In this document: positions 24,368-33,618 of the stretch, piece after piece
Layout: every line of letters starts with the position of its first letter
Numbering within the stretch: position 1 is the first letter of the stretch
Assembly (NCBI GenBank): GCA_021799635.1
Contig: JAJZAB010000001.1
Coordinates: forward strand, 346,505 to 410,504
Direction: 5' to 3'
DNA from: Microcaldota archaeon
GTDB lineage: Archaea; Micrarchaeota; Micrarchaeia; Micrarchaeales; Micrarchaeaceae
DNA: 64,000 nt
The notes under the pieces: model-generated
The model's input: only the letters and a program-made list of their open reading frames with translations
Told to the model about the DNA's origin: nothing
Databases searched by the model: none
Made by a program: the position numbers and the translations under genes

Positions 24368-25063
24368 ATGGTCAAACAAGCACATCTAGGAAGGAGGATG
24401 CTAGCAGAGGCCCTTGGGACACTTCTGCTGCTGTTCGTTGGCACAGGTGCAATAATATCAACAGCATTCGTGCACAGCCCAAGCGGCTCCCAGCTTCTGA
24501 TAGTGGCTCTTGCGCACGGCATAGCTCTCGCAATAGCCATAACCGCGGCGCTTGCCATATCTGGAGGGCACATCAACCCCGCCGTGACGATAGGCATGCT
24601 GGTCGCGAGGAGGATAAAGGTGACAGACGCAGTAGGATACATAGTCGCCCAGATCGTAGGCGCCACTCTAGCCATACTGCTTCTCATGCTGATGCTTCCA
24701 TCATCACTAGGAACCACTGTGACGTGGGGGCTGCCCTCTCTGTCGTCATCAACTACAGTAGTGCAAGGCATAATGATAGAGGCGATGATAACATTCTTCC
24801 TTGTGTTCTCGGTGTTCATGACAGCAGCAGACCAGAAAATAGGCTCCAAGATCGGAGGTCTAGGAGTAGGCCTTACCCTGGTTGTGCTTATACTCTTCGC
24901 TGGGCCTTTCACAGGGGCTGCAGCCAATCCGGCGGTTTTCATGGGACCAGCAATAGCCACTGGAAACTTTACCAACTGGTACGTCTACTGGATAGGGCCG
25001 CTGCTTGGCGGCATAGTGGCTGCGCTGGTCTGCGAATACCTCTTAATAAGGGCAAAGAGATGA
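24368..25063 (+). CDS. Aquaporin / MIP-family channel
   Basis: 231 residues, six membrane segments and two half-helices. First motif HINPAVT (NPA 70-72), second AANPAVFMGP (NPA 187-189). In nearly all aquaporins the second NPA is followed by an Arg of the selectivity filter; here it is Val190. The pore should therefore be wider and less polar, so solutes other than water may pass. Full length, no upstream signal. A promoter-like atatatata lies about 110 bp before the ATG. Neighbours give no substrate hint. Confidence 0.9.
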   Translation: MVKQAHLGRRMLAEALGTLLLLFVGTGAIISTAFVHSPSGSQLLIVALAHGIALAIAITAALAISGGHINPAVTIGMLVARRIKVTDAVGYIVAQIVGATLAILLLMLMLPSSLGTTVTWGLPSLSSSTTVVQGIMIEAMITFFLVFSVFMTAADQKIGSKIGGLGVGLTLVVLILFAGPFTGAAANPAVFMGPAIATGNFTNWYVYWIGPLLGGIVAALVCEYLLIRAKR

Positions 25064-25129
25064 CTTCCTTAGCCTTTTCCATGCCTGCAAACGTTCCCGT
25101 CGCGCCGCCTGGGCTGCAACAAATAATCC

Positions 25130-26401
25130 TTAGTACCAGCCCCGTGCTTTCATGGCCTTAGCTACCCTACCAACCGCTATTATGTACGCGGCCATCCTGT
25201 AGTTTATCTTCTTGCCCTTGTCAGCATAGGATTTCTGCATCGCCACCGTGTCATTAAATGACCTTGTTATCTTCTTGTCAAGCTTTGCGTAGAATACATC
25301 AGTATCCCAGTAGTCCCCTGTAATGTTTTGAACCCACTCATAGTAGGAGCCTATCACTCCTCCGGAGTTCACCAGGAAATCAGGAAGATCAGTTATACCC
25401 TTCTCGAACAGTATCTCGTTGGCTTCGGGAGTCACCGGGCCGTTTGCCAGCTCAAGCAGCAGCTTGCACTTTATCTTGTCAGCGTTGTCCTGCCTCACCT
25501 GGTTCTCTATAGCGGCAGGTATAAGTATATCAACGTCGAGCTGGAGCAGCTGGTCGTTGGTCAGCTTCTGCGCGTTTTTGCTTTCGTAGTTCATGACGCT
25601 TCCGGTGCTGGCTTTGGTGCTCTCCAGCTTCTGCAGGTCCAGGCCGTCGGGGTCGTAGACCCCGCCTTCAGAGTCGCTTATGGCCACAACGCTGGCACCC
25701 ATAACCTCCTTGGACAGCTCGTATGCATACTTCCCGGCATTTCCAAATCCCTGCACCGCTATCTTTGCTTTTTTGGCGTCTATGTTAAGCATCTTGGCAG
25801 CTTCCCTCATCACAAACATGCCGCCCCTGGCCGTGGAGTCCATCCTGCCCTCGCTTCCCCAGAGCTCCACTGGCTTCCCAGTTATAGAGCCGAATTGCAC
25901 CTTCCTTGTTATGTTTATGTGCTCGTCAAGTATCCAAGCCATTGTCTGCGGGTTCGTATATACATCTGGCGCTGGTACGTCAACCGCAGCTCCGATGTCA
26001 GTGCCTAGGTGCCTTGCGTACGCCCTTGTAAGGGCTTCTATCTCTTTCTCGCTCATCTTCTTCGTGTCGCAAACTATCCCGCCCTTGCCACCGCCAAAAG
26101 GTATGTCTGCAAGGGAGCATTTCCAGGTCATCCAAGCTGCCAACGCCTTTACAGTATCAAGGCTCTCCTGCGGATGAAACCTTATGCCACCCTTTGCCGG
26201 CCCTCTGGCGTCGTTGTACTGTACCCTGAAGCCGGTGAACACCTCTGTGGTATTGTCGTCCATGCGAACCGGTATGCTCATTATCAGGGTCCTTTTTGGC
26301 TCCCTAAGTATCGCGTGCGCCTGCCTGTCAAGTCCCATTATTCCAGCAGCTTCGTCAAGCTGCTCCTGTGCTATCTTGAATGGATTGAGTTCCTCTGCCA
26401 T
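25130..26401 (-). CDS. gdhA: Glutamate dehydrogenase
   Basis: 423 residues of the hexameric GDH family: dimerisation/substrate domain with KGGIRFHP, the catalytic KCSLADIPFGGGKGGI, PAPDVYTNPQTMAWILDE, then a Rossmann domain with VQGFGNAGKYA (GxGxxG-like). The C-terminal helix RVAKAMKARGWY is typical. It interconverts 2-oxoglutarate plus ammonia and glutamate, joining carbon and nitrogen metabolism; ornithine carbamoyltransferase at 43475 is the only other amino-acid enzyme in the window. ATG at 26401 (MAEELNPF) chosen over an extension to 26431. Confidence 0.96.
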   Translation of the reverse strand: MAEELNPFKIAQEQLDEAAGIMGLDRQAHAILREPKRTLIMSIPVRMDDNTTEVFTGFRVQYNDARGPAKGGIRFHPQESLDTVKALAAWMTWKCSLADIPFGGGKGGIVCDTKKMSEKEIEALTRAYARHLGTDIGAAVDVPAPDVYTNPQTMAWILDEHINITRKVQFGSITGKPVELWGSEGRMDSTARGGMFVMREAAKMLNIDAKKAKIAVQGFGNAGKYAYELSKEVMGASVVAISDSEGGVYDPDGLDLQKLESTKASTGSVMNYESKNAQKLTNDQLLQLDVDILIPAAIENQVRQDNADKIKCKLLLELANGPVTPEANEILFEKGITDLPDFLVNSGGVIGSYYEWVQNITGDYWDTDVFYAKLDKKITRSFNDTVAMQKSYADKGKKINYRMAAYIIAVGRVAKAMKARGWY

Positions 26402-26693
26402 ATAATCACACCAAATATTAAGCATCTGCAAAGACCGGTCCTTCAGTGCAAGCGATGGGCCGGGCAGGACAGTATCAATCTAATTATGCAGCAAAGTTAT
26501 ATAATAAGTATTCAAAAATTGCGCTCAAGTAAACGCGCAGCAAATTCAAAGCTAATGGCAGCTAGCAGTCTGGCGACCAAAAACATACCGGCCAATCCAC
26601 ACGAAGCCAAGCCCACGCTGCGCAAGTCTGGATTAGCGCTGAAGCTAAAATAGCGGAACAATCCATGCATTTTGTTGATGCAACATCAAAAGG

Positions 26694-26702
26694 TTTTTAT
26701 AT
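26694..26702 (+). promoter_or_regulatory. TATA box of pilin gene 1
   Basis: tttttatat lies 40-48 bp before the pilin ATG at 26742, implying a leader of about 15-20 nt; an AAGGTGG sequence 4-10 bp before the ATG can act as a Shine-Dalgarno site. Confidence 0.55.
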
Positions 26703-26741
26703 CTATCCTTGGATGTTATAAACAGAGATTAAGGTGGAAAA

Positions 26742-27269
26742 ATGTTCAAAAGAGGCAAGAACCCGAAAGCGCAAAGCGCTATGGAATATTTGATGACCTA
26801 TGGTTGGGCTATCCTTATCATAGCAGTAGTACTCGGCGCACTATTCTCTCTTGGAGTATTCAGCAGTGGATCATTCCTAGGGACAACGTGCATAGCGAGT
26901 TCAGGATATGAGTGCATATCGCCACTGCTGCACAGCGGTAACTTTATAGCAACGTTCGGTCAGAGTACAGGCACAAACTGGGTTGCTGGAAACGTTTTCT
27001 TTGTAGGGAACGGCGCACCATCGCCATCAGTTGTACCTACTAACACCCTATGCAGTGCGCAGGCGGCTGCGCTTAGCAGCGGGCAGTCAGTAAGCCTTTC
27101 CTTGACTGGATATGTATCTGGAGGATCTCCAACGGCACCAACGTGCTCAGCATTCCCATCAACTGTAGGCAGCACAGAGGCAGGTTCACTATGGGTTGAG
27201 TACCAGACAAGCTCAGGCGGACCGCAGCTGTTCTCCCAGGTCGCAACAGTTACGCTGAAGGCTTCCTAG
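26742..27269 (+). CDS. Type IV pilin-like protein, class III signal (pilin 1)
   Basis: 175 residues. A short basic leader ends KA before QSAMEYLMTYGWAILIIAVV, the class III (QxSxE) prepilin signal: Q at +1 and E at +5 after cleavage by an EppA-type peptidase, followed by the assembling hydrophobic helix. The mature domain is Ser/Gly/Thr-rich with four or five Cys. It would build a surface filament or be an adhesin subunit. Strong SD (AAGGTGG). A closely related gene follows at 27470. No pilus ATPase or membrane platform gene is in the window. Confidence 0.87.
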   Translation: MFKRGKNPKAQSAMEYLMTYGWAILIIAVVLGALFSLGVFSSGSFLGTTCIASSGYECISPLLHSGNFIATFGQSTGTNWVAGNVFFVGNGAPSPSVVPTNTLCSAQAAALSSGQSVSLSLTGYVSGGSPTAPTCSAFPSTVGSTEAGSLWVEYQTSSGGPQLFSQVATVTLKAS

Positions 27270-27303
27270 AAAGGAAACCTTCTTTCTTTTTCTTTTTATT
27301 TTT
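27268..27303 (+). terminator. Hairpin plus T-rich terminator after pilin 1
   Basis: GAAAGG-aaa-CCTTCTTTC (small imperfect stem) is followed by a pyrimidine run with long T stretches (tttttctttttattttta). T-rich ends of this sort terminate archaeal RNA polymerase. Confidence 0.55.
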
Positions 27304-27469
27304 ACACTGGCATAGCGCGAGCCAGCTACCATACTGATTTTTATATATTCTTTATGAGTTATTTTAAGGCATTGAAAACTAAGGCATTGAAGATCTGGCG
27401 CAACCAGTCTGCCGCGGCCACACTACGAACGAATACCAGATGTAGAATGCAAAATGCAAATGTCATGGG

Positions 27470-28033
27470 ATGAGCTTGGAACCCGCAACTAGGCCAAACT
27501 GCCTTAAGGCGCAAAGCGCTATGGAATATTTGATGACCTACGGCTGGGCCATCCTGATAGTTGCAATAGTCCTCGGCGTCTTTTTCTCTCTTGGCCTTTT
27601 CAGCAGCACAGCATTCCTCTCAACCGGGTGCATAGCACAGCCAGGTTACGTGTGCACGAACCCGCTCCTGATACACGGGCGTAATTTTACAGTGACCGTA
27701 ATACAGAACACCGGCGCCCAATGGGTAGCTGCAAACATCATATTTGTGGAGACCGGGAGCAGTACGCCAACATATCCGATACCAAGCCCCTCTAATTCTG
27801 GGTGCGTCGCGCAGGCCGGCACGAACGGCAACCTTGCTTCTGGGGTAGCCACCTCCCTATCGTTCAACGGCGCGTACTACAACACCGGCTGCTTTGGATG
27901 GGGCACGGCCAATGTGCCGAAGGGTGCTTCCGTAGGGTCTGTTGTGACCGGCACACTGTGGGCCCTATACAGCACCAAATCTGCCAACAACATAACTGCA
28001 GAAGTAGGCACCGTAACGCTAAGGGCAGTATGA
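27470..28033 (+). CDS. Type IV pilin-like protein, class III signal (pilin 2)
   Basis: 187 residues. The leader ends KA before QSAMEYLMTYGWAILIVAIVLG, nearly the same signal as pilin 1. The mature domain keeps the same plan: Cys pair near the start (GCIAQPGYVC versus CIASSGYEC), a middle with NTGAQWVAANIIFV versus STGTNWVAGNVFFV, and the same C-terminal TVTLRA/TVTLKA. It is a tandem paralog. A 32-bp stretch over the signal is identical in DNA to pilin 1. TATA-like tttttatata lies at 27338-27347, leaving a leader of about 100 nt. Confidence 0.87.
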   Translation: MSLEPATRPNCLKAQSAMEYLMTYGWAILIVAIVLGVFFSLGLFSSTAFLSTGCIAQPGYVCTNPLLIHGRNFTVTVIQNTGAQWVAANIIFVETGSSTPTYPIPSPSNSGCVAQAGTNGNLASGVATSLSFNGAYYNTGCFGWGTANVPKGASVGSVVTGTLWALYSTKSANNITAEVGTVTLRAV

Positions 28034-28036
28034 AAA

Positions 28037-28984
28037 TTACTTGTAAGGCTGTATGATTTCCCTGTTTCTAATCTCTTCCAGCTCCTTCTTCATGCTGAGG
28101 ACCTGCATAAGCTCGTTCGCGCTGAGCAGCGGCTTTCCAATCCTTTCAGTGTCATCAACTGCTATCCTGGGGCAGGCTGTGTTAACGAACGCGTCGAACT
28201 CCCTGAGATTTTCAAGCGAGGTAAAGTCGAATGTGCCAGCTACCATTATTTCCGCGCACAGCCCGCTATCCTCTATCTTCCTCTTCAGTATCCTAGCCAG
28301 GCTTTCGTTGTGCTGGCCGTTCTTCGTAGTCAGCAGTATCCCAAAACTCTTTGATTCTAGCGCAGCCATTATCTTGCCGCGCGACCTTTTGGCATAGACT
28401 TCCCTGTACCTGTCGATGAATTCTACCCTATTTGCAAAAGGCTCCACCACAAGCATCGGCTTTTTTGTGGCCAGCAGCGCTCCGAGCGGATGAAACATTC
28501 CGCCACCGAAGTACACGAAAGCATCAACCATCCTATCAATGCTTGCAGCGCTTCCAACGTCGCAGCCCAGTATCTGCCCTGGCTTCTTTGCAAACCCGTA
28601 AGGTTTACCTATGAATACCTTTTTGCCGTTCTTTTCGTAGAAATCCTTTAGTGCATCAATCTGGTGCACGTGCTGTATAGTGGTTATGAGCCCTATCTTC
28701 TCAAAGTTGCTAAGGCTGGAGAGCGTTTCATTCAGTATGGAAAGCTGAGCGTCAATGCGATATTCTACGTATTCTACATTGAAGTCTACTTTGTGAAATT
28801 CCGCATGGCCGAAGTGTATCAGTTTGTCAGCCTTTATGCTCCTGGCTTCATCAAGCGCAAGGTCGCACGCGCCGAATGTGGGCGAAGCGGATATGAAGAC
28901 TTCGTTGCCTTCGCTTTCCAGGCCTTTGGCGTACTCCATCGCATACTGCTTCAAGCCTTCAGGGAACTGCAGTAGCAACCTCAT
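28037..28984 (-). CDS. dph2: Diphthamide biosynthesis enzyme Dph2
   Basis: 315 residues of the DPH1/DPH2 family. Three widely spaced Cys ligate the radical-SAM 4Fe-4S cluster: Cys40 (PTFGACD), Cys141 (ILGCDVGS) and Cys271 (NTACPRI). The enzyme transfers the 3-amino-3-carboxypropyl group of SAM to a His of aEF2, the first step to diphthamide. The gene begins with the usual LLQFPEGL. It is convergent with pilin 2 (3-bp gap) and downstream of L10e. Confidence 0.94.
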   Translation of the reverse strand: MRLLLQFPEGLKQYAMEYAKGLESEGNEVFISASPTFGACDLALDEARSIKADKLIHFGHAEFHKVDFNVEYVEYRIDAQLSILNETLSSLSNFEKIGLITTIQHVHQIDALKDFYEKNGKKVFIGKPYGFAKKPGQILGCDVGSAASIDRMVDAFVYFGGGMFHPLGALLATKKPMLVVEPFANRVEFIDRYREVYAKRSRGKIMAALESKSFGILLTTKNGQHNESLARILKRKIEDSGLCAEIMVAGTFDFTSLENLREFDAFVNTACPRIAVDDTERIGKPLLSANELMQVLSMKKELEEIRNREIIQPYK

Positions 28985-28996
28985 TATAGAACACCG

Positions 28997-29539
28997 CTAA
29001 GAGGCAGCGCCGCCAATCGTCTGCGTCTTTATGCTGTACTTTCCAGACAGTTTTGACATCGCCCTTCTCATCGCCATCTTAGCAAGCTTCCCGTTCTCAG
29101 CCATTGTCTTTATCATGAATACCGGCTGGCCGCTTCCCACCCTGGCCGCAACGGCCACGGGCCTTCCGAACGCATTGACCTTCATACCCTGAGATATCCT
29201 GTCTGCTCCGGCGCCGGTTGCCATCTTGTGCTCCCTTATGACGTTGTGCGGGTATACCCTGACAACCAAATAGTACTGGTTGGGTATGCTGCCTTCAAGC
29301 AGCTTGTTAGCTACTATCCTTGCAGCATCGAGCGAATTTGAACGGAGCTGCAGCTTTTGCTCGGCATCCAGCGTTACCATCAGGTTGTAAGCCGCGCTGT
29401 CAACCCCCGTCTTGAATACCTGCAGGCTGGTGTGCGGCAGTGCCCTTACGTAATTCTTCCTCGGCTTCCTGAGCGAGTACCTTGCCCAAGCCTGCGAGTT
29501 CGGATACCTGCAAGTTCTTGCTGGTCTAAGTCTAGCCAT
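28997..29539 (-). CDS. rpl10e: Large ribosomal subunit protein L10e
   Basis: 180 residues of L10e (uL16): MARLRPARTCR at the start, RYSLRKPRKNYVRALPH, NSLDAARIVANKLL, HNVIREHKMATGAGADRISQGM and the late GQPVFMIKT. Full length. It binds 23S rRNA near the tRNA sites and is the partner of the SBDS maturation step (SBDS is encoded at 17187). Dph2 follows 12 bp later. Confidence 0.95.
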   Translation of the reverse strand: MARLRPARTCRYPNSQAWARYSLRKPRKNYVRALPHTSLQVFKTGVDSAAYNLMVTLDAEQKLQLRSNSLDAARIVANKLLEGSIPNQYYLVVRVYPHNVIREHKMATGAGADRISQGMKVNAFGRPVAVAARVGSGQPVFMIKTMAENGKLAKMAMRRAMSKLSGKYSIKTQTIGGAAS

Positions 29540-29713
29540 TTCTAAAACCTTAAAAGCTTCAAAAGATAAGCGGCGCGGCGCATATGCCTGCCGTCAATTG
29601 GAATGCTCTTTTACTATTGATGCGCAAAAAATATAAAAATACCGCACCCGCGCAACGAATATAGTGCAATAATATATTTATACCTTGCTTGTGAATGAGT
29701 TTATCGTGTTACG

Positions 29714-30757
29714 ATGGACCTTCTGGACAGCGCGCTGAACTCTACTCAGGGCAACGATGATTTTTTCAAAGCCAGAATAGCGGTGTGCGGAGTTGGAGGC
29801 GGGGGCAGCAATACCATACAGCGGCTCAGCAGAATTGGAGTAAGGGGCGCCACGCTCATAGCCATAAACACCGATGGGAAGCACCTCAGCACCATGGATT
29901 CTAATGTGAGGAAGGTGCTGATAGGAGGTCCGTTGACAAGGGGCCTTGGAGCGGGAGGCTTTCCGGAAATAGCAAACAAAGCGGCCCAGTACTCAAGAGG
30001 AGAGATAGAGGGGCTGCTGCAGGACTACAATCTTGTGTTCATAACCGCAGGCATGGGCGGCGGCACAGGCACCGGGGCTTCTCCCATTGTAGCCGAGATT
30101 GCAAAGAGCAACGGGGCGATAGTTATAGGGATAGTAACGTTCCCATTTTCTTTGGAAAGGGTAAGGATAGATGTAGCCAGGAAGGGAATAGACAGCCTCA
30201 GGAGGAATCTGGACACCCTGATAATTATAGATAACCAGAAGCTTGTGGATCTGTATCCAAATCTTGCGCTGGAGCAGGCCTTCAAGGTAGCAGACGAAGT
30301 CGCGTCGCGCGCTGTGCGCGGCATAACGGAAACCATAAACACCCCAAGCCTGATAAACCTAGACTTCTCCGATGTAAGGTCGATAATGAACAACGGCGGC
30401 ATAGCCATGATAAGCGTTGGGGAAGGAAAAGGGGAAAGCAAGGTCGACGAGGTAGTCGAGGACACGCTAAGGAACAAGCTGCTCGATGTTGATTACGATG
30501 GTGCAACTGGTGTGCTTATACATATAACCGGCGGGGAGGACATGACCCTGGGCGAGGCCAACGAAATAGGCAGGAAACTCACCGAGATGACAGCACCCAA
30601 CGCCAACGTGCTGTGGGGTGCAAGGATAGATCCCGCATACAACGGCAAGGTGGAGGCCATCGCCATATTTACAGGAATAAAGAGCGCTTCCATAATAGGC
30701 AAGGGTGAAAGCGACCAATACAGGGGCGGCTCTGACTTAGACATGGGTAGCCTCTGA
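29714..30757 (+). CDS. ftsZ: Cell division protein FtsZ (paralog A)
   Basis: 347 residues. GTP-binding tubulin fold: VGGGGSNTI, INTDGKHL, the tubulin signature GGGTGTG (115-121), the FPFSLERVR segment and the T7 catalytic loop NLDFSDVRSIM. The gene is complete. The short linker ends in GSDLDMGSL; the SDL element recurs in both other FtsZ copies of the window. It polymerises on GTP to form the division ring. TATA-like aatatatttata (about 29670-29682) precedes it. It stands alone, divergent from L10e and convergent with rad50. Confidence 0.96.
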   Translation: MDLLDSALNSTQGNDDFFKARIAVCGVGGGGSNTIQRLSRIGVRGATLIAINTDGKHLSTMDSNVRKVLIGGPLTRGLGAGGFPEIANKAAQYSRGEIEGLLQDYNLVFITAGMGGGTGTGASPIVAEIAKSNGAIVIGIVTFPFSLERVRIDVARKGIDSLRRNLDTLIIIDNQKLVDLYPNLALEQAFKVADEVASRAVRGITETINTPSLINLDFSDVRSIMNNGGIAMISVGEGKGESKVDEVVEDTLRNKLLDVDYDGATGVLIHITGGEDMTLGEANEIGRKLTEMTAPNANVLWGARIDPAYNGKVEAIAIFTGIKSASIIGKGESDQYRGGSDLDMGSL

Positions 30758-30835
30758 AGGACTAATCATAAATTCTCGCAAGCAGCTTTATAATCCAGCC
30801 GAATGGATTGGGCTGCAGCAATTTTGAACGTCTGG

Positions 30836-33139
30836 CTAGACCTGGCTTGCTATTGTAGAGCCTCCTGCAGATTTGTCCCTGTCGAGCTGGTATATTCTGG
30901 CTGATGATATCTGCTTAAGGCTGTCGTCGTGCGTTATTATGAATATCTGCTCCACAACCTTTGGCAGGGCGTCGCTTAGCACGCCTATCAGCCTTGAGAT
31001 GCCGTTTGAATCTACGTTGTGCGTAGGCTCATCCAGTATCAGCCATTTCAGGTTCGGCACTATGACCATTGCAAGGGATATGCGCATGGAAAGGCAGGCT
31101 ATATTCCTTTCCCCCCCGCTAGCTACAGAGTCTATCTGCACCCATTCCTCACTGCTGCCGTCGCCAACGTCAGCTTCAAGCATGTAGTCGTCGGGTTTTG
31201 CGCTGAGCCTTATCCTCTGGTAATCAGAGTACGGATAGAGCTCGGGCCACATCCCCTGCATCAGTCCATTTATGGATTCGACAAGCCTGTTCCTAAGGAA
31301 AGCCTCTGTCTCCACCAGCGCCGACTTAAACTTTGCCATTTCTGATATGTAACCAACCTTCCTGTCTATGCTTTGCCTCATCTCCTTTACGCTGTCTATC
31401 TGTTTAACCACGTCTTCTATCTGCGCTGCGATTCTCTCAATGTACCTCTTTCCAGCCTCTATCTTCGCGCTAATGTCGCTAACCAGTGCTCTCTGCGCTG
31501 CGTAGGAGCCGTTAAGCGCTTCTATCATCTTCTTGTCAACATCGATGGCGTCGAACTCCTCGCTTCTCTTTTTCAGCTCTTCAGAAAGCTTCATTATATC
31601 GGAAGCATACCTCCTCTTCCTTTCCAGCGCCTCGGCTTCGTTTTTCGCCTTTCTCACTGCCTCTCTCAGAACCTCAATGTTCCTTGATGCTTTCTCCATA
31701 TTCGAAACTACGCCTTTGTAGCTTAGAGAGGCCTTCTCGAGTTTTTCCCTGTTTTCCCCAATTGTCTTATCAACGCCCTCATAGTCTTTCAGCTTGCTTT
31801 TGGCCAATATAAACTCATTGTACTGCAGGGTCGTGTCGTTTATCGCCTTCCTAACATCAGATATCTCCCTATCGATATCAGCCACCTTCCTGCCAAGCGC
31901 TTCCATTTCTTTAGATTTACTCTCAAGCAGCCTGGATCTCATAGCCTCATCAAGCTCCCTCTCGCAAACTGGGCACCTGCTCATGTGCTTCGCCAGCTCC
32001 CCGAGCGACCTCCCAAGCTCCTCCGCCCTTCCAGCAGCCGATGCCCTTGAGTTTATGAGAGCGTTCATCTCTACGTTCCTTTTATCCAGCTCCTTCGCGA
32101 AAACCACTTCGCTGCCATTTTTCACTATATCAAGCAGCCTGTCCCGCTCAGGCAGCATCCTATCAGCCTGGGCGAGCGCAGCCCTAGCTTCAGACATATC
32201 CCTCAGGAGCCCGCCCTCAATTTTTTTAAGCTCCTCAAAAAGCATCACAGACTTCTTCTCCTGGTCCACCAGCCTGTCCAGCTCCGCCTTAAGCTTCGCC
32301 TCGTCCGGCTCCCCAACCACAATCCTCCCCATCTCGCTTTCTATCGCCTTCATCCTGCCATTTATATCAATTATCGCCTTCCCGAGCCGATCCTTCTTAT
32401 CACTCATGGAATTCAGTCTGCCAATCTCCTTCTTCATAGCTTCAAGCTTGGGCTTCTCCTCGGCCTCCCTGGACTCCAGCGCCTTGTTCTCGTCAAACAC
32501 CGCCTTCCTTTCAGAAGAAAGCTTCTCAAGCTGCCTTCCCATAGCCTCTGTGTCCATCCTGCCAACTACGGCCTCCTCATCAGCCACGATCTCCCTAATC
32601 CTGTTTATCAGCGAGGTGCAGTTCTCCTCAGCCGTAGTGAAGCTGTCCAGCCCCAGCATGCTGTCTATCTGCCTCTTCCTCTCGCTTTTTGTTATGGTGA
32701 GGAAGTAATCTAGGCCATTCTGCTCAGAATATACCGCCCTGGAGAATGTCTCATAGTCTATCTTCAGCAGCGATGATATCTCTTCATTTACTCTGATCGG
32801 CTGTGCCTGAAGGTAGGCGCCGTTGCGCTCCAGCCTTGCCGTTGTATTACCTGATGCGCCGAGCTTCCTAGTTACAACGTAGGTGTCAGCTCCTACGTCA
32901 AATGAGAGCCTGACCGTCGCCTCTTCCTCTCTTGAGGGCCTGCTCTTTATCAGGCCTTCGAGCTTCACCCTCTTCCTGCTGAGCGCCGGGAAGGTGCCGA
33001 ACAGGGCAAACGATATCGCATCAACCACAGAGCTTTTTCCTGCTCCCATTATACCTATGAGCAGATTTACCCCTTTCTGGAATTCAAGCCTAGTGCTGCC
33101 GTGCGTCTTCCAGTTGTATAGCTCAATGCTTTTTATCAT
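30836..33139 (-). CDS. rad50: DNA double-strand break repair ATPase Rad50
   Basis: 767 residues from the ATG at 33139 (the frame continues to 33211, but a minus-strand TATA-like tatttatatat near 33165-33180 favours this start). Walker A GIMGAGKSS (about 28-36), long antiparallel coiled coil, zinc hook CPVC (about 388-391), ABC signature SGGERN (about 675) and Walker B WLILDEPTHNVD (about 698). Together with Mre11 it tethers and processes DNA ends. It is somewhat shorter than typical archaeal Rad50 because of shorter coils. Mre11 is usually adjacent but is absent here. Confidence 0.95.
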   Translation of the reverse strand: MIKSIELYNWKTHGSTRLEFQKGVNLLIGIMGAGKSSVVDAISFALFGTFPALSRKRVKLEGLIKSRPSREEEATVRLSFDVGADTYVVTRKLGASGNTTARLERNGAYLQAQPIRVNEEISSLLKIDYETFSRAVYSEQNGLDYFLTITKSERKRQIDSMLGLDSFTTAEENCTSLINRIREIVADEEAVVGRMDTEAMGRQLEKLSSERKAVFDENKALESREAEEKPKLEAMKKEIGRLNSMSDKKDRLGKAIIDINGRMKAIESEMGRIVVGEPDEAKLKAELDRLVDQEKKSVMLFEELKKIEGGLLRDMSEARAALAQADRMLPERDRLLDIVKNGSEVVFAKELDKRNVEMNALINSRASAAGRAEELGRSLGELAKHMSRCPVCERELDEAMRSRLLESKSKEMEALGRKVADIDREISDVRKAINDTTLQYNEFILAKSKLKDYEGVDKTIGENREKLEKASLSYKGVVSNMEKASRNIEVLREAVRKAKNEAEALERKRRYASDIMKLSEELKKRSEEFDAIDVDKKMIEALNGSYAAQRALVSDISAKIEAGKRYIERIAAQIEDVVKQIDSVKEMRQSIDRKVGYISEMAKFKSALVETEAFLRNRLVESINGLMQGMWPELYPYSDYQRIRLSAKPDDYMLEADVGDGSSEEWVQIDSVASGGERNIACLSMRISLAMVIVPNLKWLILDEPTHNVDSNGISRLIGVLSDALPKVVEQIFIITHDDSLKQISSARIYQLDRDKSAGGSTIASQV

Positions 33140-33369
33140 AAAACCAGGCAGAAGATTATGGATTTTGATATATAAATATTTATGGCGCGCTGCCGCCAAG
33201 AAGATAATCAAAAATTGGCACCCGACCCCAACACGAACCGTCCGAAGCTGTCAATCTGCAGGCCAGCTCTTCAGGCCTCCAATCAGCAACCCGCGTAGCA
33301 ATTGCAGATTAATCTTATTTGGATTGGCAGGGCCGCAGGAGAAGGCGCACTCCAGATTGGAATCTTCAT

Positions 33370-33618
33370 TCATATCAGGCTTTCTTCCTCTACCTCGACC
33401 TCGCTTACCCCTTCCACAGCTTTTATATTCTCTTCTATCTTCGATGAGCTGGTTTCAGAGTCGTCGAATACGAAACGCACCTTGACAACCTTTATGCCGA
33501 ATGCAACCTCCTCCGACTGCATCGCCGCCGGCTTCAGCTTTTCATTAACTTTTTTCATTACCTGCTCGAGCTTTCCGTCATCCGGATATACCTTGAATAT
33601 AACTGCGACTTTTGGCAT
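33370..33618 (-). CDS. ef1b: Elongation factor 1-beta (aEF1B)
   Basis: 82 residues, the single C-terminal guanine-exchange domain of aEF1-beta: MPKVAVIFKVYPD at the start, AFGIKVVKVRFVF in the middle (family: FGLKALK) and a C-terminal VEGVSEVEVEEESLI. It exchanges GDP for GTP on EF1A. Its ATG overlaps the stop of the upstream zinc-protein gene (TGATG), so the pair is co-translated, the arrangement usual in archaea. Confidence 0.93.
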   Translation of the reverse strand: MPKVAVIFKVYPDDGKLEQVMKKVNEKLKPAAMQSEEVAFGIKVVKVRFVFDDSETSSSKIEENIKAVEGVSEVEVEEESLI

